From assembly GCA_022835595.1 (NCBI GenBank), contig BQUP01000001.1, positions 1,550,001 through 1,614,000 on the forward strand: 64,000 bases of DNA. The letters run 5' to 3'. A model generated the notes under the pieces. That model had not been told where the DNA came from. It did no database searches and saw only the letters and a list, made by a program, of their open reading frames with translations. Below are positions 59,501-64,000 of the stretch, in pieces (position 1 is the stretch's first letter; the number at the start of each line of letters is the position of its first letter). The position numbers and the translations under genes were made by a program. The stretch is from Cystobasidium ongulense (lineage: Eukaryota; Basidiomycota; Cystobasidiomycetes; Cystobasidiales; Cystobasidiaceae).

Positions 59501-60880
59501 ATGGTGATAATGATGTGGATGAAGCAGAAGTACCAGCTTGAGCCGAGGCCGCCATCCCTTCTTGCAGTGGTGATGCTGGAGTTAACATAGCGTACAGCGG
59601 AGGAGAGGTGCTTGTCGAGGTCGAAGAAGGAAGAGGGGGAGGATTAGAAGAATGTCTAGCATGATGTTGTGCTACACTTGAACTACTTCTACTCCCAGCT
59701 GATGATGTCGCTGTGTTGTGCAGTTGATTCCCCCTACTCTGAGACGACGAAGAGACAGTCCGAGTACAACGGGAAGCTTCGTTCCGTGTACGACTACCAT
59801 TAACAGAAGTTGAACGCGATAATATAGCTGAAAAGAAGGAGCGTTTCTGATTTGGTGGGGATGTTGTATTGTTCGAGTAGCATGTACTCCTGACTGAAAC
59901 TGAGCTTGAGAGGGTAGAATCTCGCCGTCCGGACTCGCACTCGACCTCAGGAGGGAGATTCGCCTGGTAAAGTAGAGGGTGTCAGCTGCATATCGGACAC
60001 TGCACAGTCAGCTTGGACCAGAGTACATGCTCACCTCCGATACGACAGCTTCACGCGTGGCTACAGATGGATAATCCTGCATCCCAGAGACCGACGATGG
60101 TACGAGGGTCTGGAGCGACGAAGCGGCCAGTTGGGACGGTGAGTATGATTCTTCGGCAGGGCCGAACCCATCGAATTGAGCCATTGCACGCGTATCTACA
60201 GCTTCTATGGAGCTCTCTGTTGGACAAGGCAGCCTTCCAGCTCCCTCTGGCAATGTCGTTCCTTCGTCTCGAATGATCTCTTGGTCTTGTGCCGTGGCGA
60301 CTTCCATCACGCCGGCTAGGAGCGAGTTGTGTTTATTGCTTGCAGTGTCATTGGATGGTGAAGCATGATATGCATTATGACACCCTTCCGAAGTCGCTAC
60401 TGTTGAAGCTACGCTGAACCTGTGGAGTGGGTCGCGATGATTGTCCTGCTCGCTGTTGCTTGAGAGCGAGGAAGGGGATCGCCAGGTGGATGTAGGCGGA
60501 GTAGGAGTTGTTGCAGCAGCATAGAGAGCTGCATATGTCGCTACTCCAGACGGTGATGATGATGATGATGCATCGTTCACTGGCTGCTGCTGTTCATTCG
60601 AGGTGATGGCTGCATTGGCCTGCTGTCCTTGCATTGTACTCGTCGTCGTCGTCGTTGGTGGAGTGCCAGAGTCGGCCCAGAGGTGTGCAAGAGTGTGACG
60701 GGATGAGCTGTCCAGGCTTGTCCTATCCACACTATCCTCGTCGCTGGACATGGTGATGATGAATGGACCTCTATCGTCTTGACTATTGACCGCACACGCC
60801 TGGTGGGAGAGAACAAGAGCGAGTGGATGCCTGGTCGGCGCTGAGGGCGATGATGGAGTGTGCGGCGAGTGTGTGCTCAT
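53548..60880 (-). CDS. Giant CNH (citron homology) domain protein without kinase or RhoGEF domain
   Basis: About seven exons, approximately 2,350 residues. Exon 1 (from ATG 60880; alternative 60751) is Ser/Thr-rich and joins at VVSE|ANLPPEVE to a long second exon. The CNH domain begins near LSIFGLALNQISPQMSISRL with LDEKYLLIGTTLGLDFLPL, continues at FKQLIILNERSNVLLAIAGR and DHVRVYNLDNLRKL, and is then interrupted by a ~1,000-residue disordered insert. It resumes at LARTKGSRFIRA, KKTYLAVLCGDQGERIELFT, GAKNVSLSLNRTFVLPETPR and DDLLDLYLIYDSAIFALEPS, then a second disordered insert. It ends with the last strands GLFFVSKGKYSTGIVVSSRN and MEVLLTSEDKSRVCVAAFG. CNH folds are beta-propellers that bind small GTPases. 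In fungi they usually accompany RhoGEF (Rom2) or Vps39/kinase modules, none of which is visible here. Confidence 0.75.
60553..60573 (+). repeat. Trinucleotide repeat (ATG/TGA)n within CNH gene
   Basis: A short run encoding serines on the minus strand of the first CNH exon. A second, CGT-type run lies at about 60639-60651. Length polymorphism is likely. Confidence 0.7.
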
Positions 60881-61852
60881 TGTAGCTGGTCGAGTCGAGG
60901 ACACTCCATGCCTTGACGTTTCTCTTCTCTCTTGATGCTGTCGATATCCGAGAGGGTGGTCGACCAAACACTACAGCGTATCAGTCCAAAGCATTGCACG
61001 TGGACATGGATGGGAAGGAAGCAGGAAGAGATCTTGAAAGTGTAGGTAGACCTGCTTGCTATTCACACAAGTCGTGCTGCTTGCATTCTTCCATGTCGTG
61101 TGCTGATACGCTGTGATGGGAAGATTAGTCTGCTCGAGCTGGCCTGCATAAAGGTAGCCTCCAGCCCAGCCTCAGTGAGTGCATTCGAGGAAGCATGCTC
61201 TTCAATTCACTACTCGCTCTCCACATATCCACGTAGAGTGTCAGCTTGTTCATTCGCTACGTGTCGTGCCTGCTCGCATTTCATTGTTGAAAGAAAGAGC
61301 AGGGCAGTCTTGAATGAAGAAGCGGAAGCAAATAGGCAAGAAGCTGCACGGAGCTAGATCATCAATAATGAATAGGCAATGGAGAGCATGGCAGCGAGCT
61401 TACTATTAGACTTGCACGAGGCTAAGCATTGTGAAATGAGAAAGGCTCAACTCTGTAGATTATTGCAGTCTTTGGCAGTCTTGCTAATGGCATGAATGAG
61501 CTCTTCACGTGTTGGATGGATTTCCTCCCCACCACACTGCGATGGTTTGCAGAGAGCAAGAGCATGCAAGCTGCAGCTCATTAATCATTGGAGTGTGATG
61601 GTGGTTTCACTTCCAACGAGTGACGGACACCGCTCCATTGCATATGCTTGATCGATAGATCCAGTTGCCTGCAATCCACCAGCATTCGCACTTGATCCTG
61701 CACCTATCAAGACGGCGTGAACCACCAAGACGCCAGCGATGGCCAGCCCAATCACAGCTACGCCTTCCAAGTGTGCGTAGCGGTCAATCGCATCCAGTGG
61801 ACCGTCCATGTGCATTCCCGACGACGCCTACTGACGTGCGTTTTGAACAACG
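60881..61852. promoter_or_regulatory. 972-base divergent spacer, CNH gene / right-edge gene
   Basis: This lies between outward-facing ATGs. It contains a 76-codon minus-strand frame with an ATG start (61815-61585) and one strong hydrophobic helix (VAVIGLAIAGVLVVHAVLIG), too short to be sure of. Otherwise no gene was seen. Confidence 0.4.
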
Positions 61853-64000
61853 ATGGACACAGTGGAAGCACAGCTGACAGGCAAGGCCAAACAGCTAGAA
61901 GAGGACCATGTCAAAGGCATGTCGGAGGCTGAGAGGCTGCGAGAGGTAAGTCAGGGCTCAACTCGTTGCCTGGTCTTTGGACTCATTCTCCGCCCTGGTG
62001 TCCCATCGGTGTCAATCTGCAGGAGGTCAATCGCACAAGAGCACTACGAGCGAACAGAGCTGCGAATAGATCTCAGAAATCAATATCTAGCATGTCGGGT
62101 GTCGTGTCTCCTTCTTCCCCTGCCACAAGCGCACTCAGCCCTCCTATAAGCAATCCATCAGCTTTCAACACTACCTCCAAGTCGGCGACCTCATCGTCGT
62201 ATACAGAGCCAACATCAACATCAACAACAACATCACCAACAATACACGTTGAACCAGAACAAAAACTCAAAATACATTCATCTTCATTTCCAGTTTTCAC
62301 AGGTCGAGTGAATAATAATGGTCCTTCTACATCATTAGCTAATTTCATTGGTGGGGATACAAAGATTAAAGGTCCTATATTAAACAAAGTTCGTCCGCCG
62401 GCTGAAGATTCTTTACTAAGTCAAGAAGAAAGAACAACCCCTCAAGCTACTTTTCTAGCTCGAAATCCTGCTTTAATACCTCCTCATCAACGTCAGAATG
62501 GGAGAAACTCGCCTGGTGTGGCTCTTCCTGGAATGACTAGGCCTAGTCCTTCTCCTTCGTTATCGATAAACTCCGCTACTCATATAGCCGGTGCACCATC
62601 GTCTACATCTCCAGGATATTCACCGAGTACTGCAAAACTAGCTGAGAAAAGCGTCACTGACCCCACCCCACAAGCTAGGTCAAAATCGCCCCTTCTTGGC
62701 TCTGGAAAGGCAGATGCAAGGCCCTCATACGACAGAATGATCTCTAAATCGCCAGCACCAATTGAAAAGCTATTTCTAGACGATAAGATACATCAAGAGC
62801 AGCAGAGTCCCTCTCTGTCTTTCGGTAGTACGTCTCAAGTAGCCTCTCCACGACCGATAAGAGCATTCGAAAGTGCAGCTCTCTCTACAAGTAAGACAAC
62901 AGATCAAGGCAATCAAACACATCCATCCTCGTCGAGTATGGACGATGCTACTTCCTTGGGTAGATTGAGAGGTGCTAGTATCGTGAAACAGCGCTTACAA
63001 TGGGGAGAAGCAAAGAGTGAAGGGGACAGTAGCAATTCTGTTAATCGTTATACTCCAACAAATAGTCCTAAACCTACTTCTTCGGGCTCACAATTCAGAC
63101 ACTCGAGCGATGCAAGTAGTAAAGCTTCAACAGCTGCTTCACCGGTTATACCATCATCATTATCGGAAGAGACTAGAACACCGATTCAGGACAAGAGGAG
63201 TAGCGTTCTTGATAGATGGAATAGAGATACTCCTGATCGTACAATTTCTTCTACTTCTGCTTCACCTCAAGCTTCTCCTCAGATAGATCAGCAAGCTTCG
63301 AAATGGCCAAAACCTGCTTATTCTAGACCTGCTTTAGGTAGTACGAAACCTTCATGGGCTGCTGCTACTACTACTCTTACTTCGCCAAAGGTTGATTCAC
63401 CTAGTGCGGTTACGCAGGCTCTTACTTCGCCAAAGGTTGATTCGCCTAGTGCGGTTACGCAGGCAGAAGAGGCAGTACCTAGCCTAGACAAGCAAGAGAC
63501 CGGAAAGGATGATGATGAGCAGAAAGAAGATGTAAAGAAACCGCAAGTGCAAATCGTCACGGAGGAATCTAAGACTTTTCAAAGACCTGTCACGAAACCA
63601 CCTTGGATGCAAGCTAGAGATAATGCCGCTGCTTCATCTCCGTCCAATACACCTACCGAAGTAGCTCCAACACGAACTTCATCTTTCCCTAGACCACAGA
63701 TCAACACCACAAACTCCTCATCATCATCGCGGTCACCTGTCCCACCATCACCTAAAGCATCACGTTCTCTTCCTTCCCCTGCACTACTACCTATTTCAGT
63801 ATCGCCAGCTCCCTATATGCGATCTCAAGCTTCTCCCGGAAATCCTACTTCCCCGAGATCGAGCGTGTTTCAACCCGCTGCTAGTTCTTTTCCTGTTTCT
63901 TTGGGAGTGGCACCTACGCATTCCAGACCTTTATCGGTATGTCGGTTATTACTCGCCCCAAATCAGCTTTGGCGTATCAACGTCAGCTGGAGTAAGTATC
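61853..64000 (+). CDS. Ser/Pro-rich protein, N-terminal part (partial at right edge; perhaps gelsolin-linked)
   Basis: Exon 1 (61853-61945) codes MDTVEAQLTGKAKQLEEDHV and a short charged helix ending AERLRE. After a 77-base intron, exon 2 opens at 62023 with EVNRTRALRANRAANRSQ and runs to about 63938, where a GTATGT donor follows; a short further exon (ALAYQRQLE) may follow before the edge. The product is disordered and rich in SP/TP, with islands such as SLGRLRGASIVKQRLQWGEA, RSSVLDRWNRDTPDR and KPAYSRPALGSTKPSWAAA. Such islands (RW.RD, KPxWM) recall the N-terminal regions of fungal villin/gelsolin-like proteins, but no gelsolin repeat lies inside the window, so this is a weak guess. Confidence 0.6.
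63376..63465 (+). repeat. 45-base in-frame tandem duplication
   Basis: Two head-to-tail copies (63376-63420 and 63421-63465) differ at only two bases and encode the 15-residue unit LTSPKVDSPSAVTQA twice. This is a recent duplication inside a disordered coding region. Confidence 0.9.

Noticed and set aside
1-64000. Transposons, LTR elements and other virus-like relics
   Set aside because: No reverse transcriptase, integrase, transposase or capsid-like frame and no paired terminal repeats were seen on reading.
1-64000. tRNA genes
   Set aside because: No convincing B-box (GGTTCRANTCC) paired with an A-box was found on either strand by eye.

Overview
The window is nuclear DNA from a fungus, most likely a basidiomycete. 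The genes are packed at about one per 2.5-3 kb on both strands. Most are cut by many short introns of about 55-90 bases with GTRNGT donors, CTRAY-like branch sites and CAG/TAG acceptors. Many proteins have long Ser/Pro/Gln/Thr-rich disordered stretches. I cannot name the species. Intron density (12 introns in the DBP5 gene) argues against the intron-poor smuts. I found no tRNA, rRNA, CRISPR array, transposon or viral relic.

Layout from left to right. 1-835 (-): 5' part of a SEC39 tether gene running off the left edge. 836-3624: a 2.8-kb stretch without a supportable gene. 3625-5991 (+): a forkhead-type regulator with an altered recognition helix. 6662-8192 (-): very-long-chain 3-oxoacyl-CoA reductase. 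8546-11646 (+): a disordered protein of unknown role. 11891-15363 (-): CLC chloride/proton exchanger. 15500-16432 (+): mitochondrial ribosomal protein uL22m. 16653-19212 (+): mRNA-export helicase DBP5. 19481-20873 (+): COP9 signalosome subunit 7. 21398-24171 (+): gamma-glutamyltranspeptidase. 24461-26872 (-): unknown disordered protein. 27294-33876 (-): ABCC-type full ABC transporter. 34402-35402 (+): PAM16/TIM16. 35634-36940 (+): bacterial-type uracil phosphoribosyltransferase. 37863-39217 (+): Cys-rich single-pass membrane protein. 39679-41052 (+): unknown Ser-rich protein. 41466-43996 (-): SLC35C2/YMD8-like transporter. 44404-45366 (-): ribosomal protein uS3. 46730-50061 (+): a very long SFR1/MEI5-like recombination mediator. 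50312-52931 (-): NIPA-type magnesium transporter. 53548-60880 (-): a giant CNH-domain protein. 61853-64000 (+): N-terminal part of a disordered protein running off the right edge.

The content is mostly housekeeping: secretion and lipid elongation, ion, Mg, nucleotide-sugar and ABC transport, mRNA export, translation, protein import, pyrimidine salvage and DNA repair. I see no metabolic cluster or defence island. Neighbours do not form a pathway, although several pairs are divergent and share short promoters (IFA38/unknown; CLC/uL22m; ABC/PAM16; CNH protein/right-edge gene).

The points most worth a second look are: the non-canonical forkhead helix; the roughly 1,060-residue SFR1-like protein; the CNH protein with no kinase or RhoGEF domain; the bacterial-type UPRT; the long PAM16 intron whose frame stays open from exon 2; and a possible micro-exon gene near 46 kb. 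Coding starts were set on ATG codons, and introns were placed by eye using frame and family similarity, so some boundaries may be off. No search was run.
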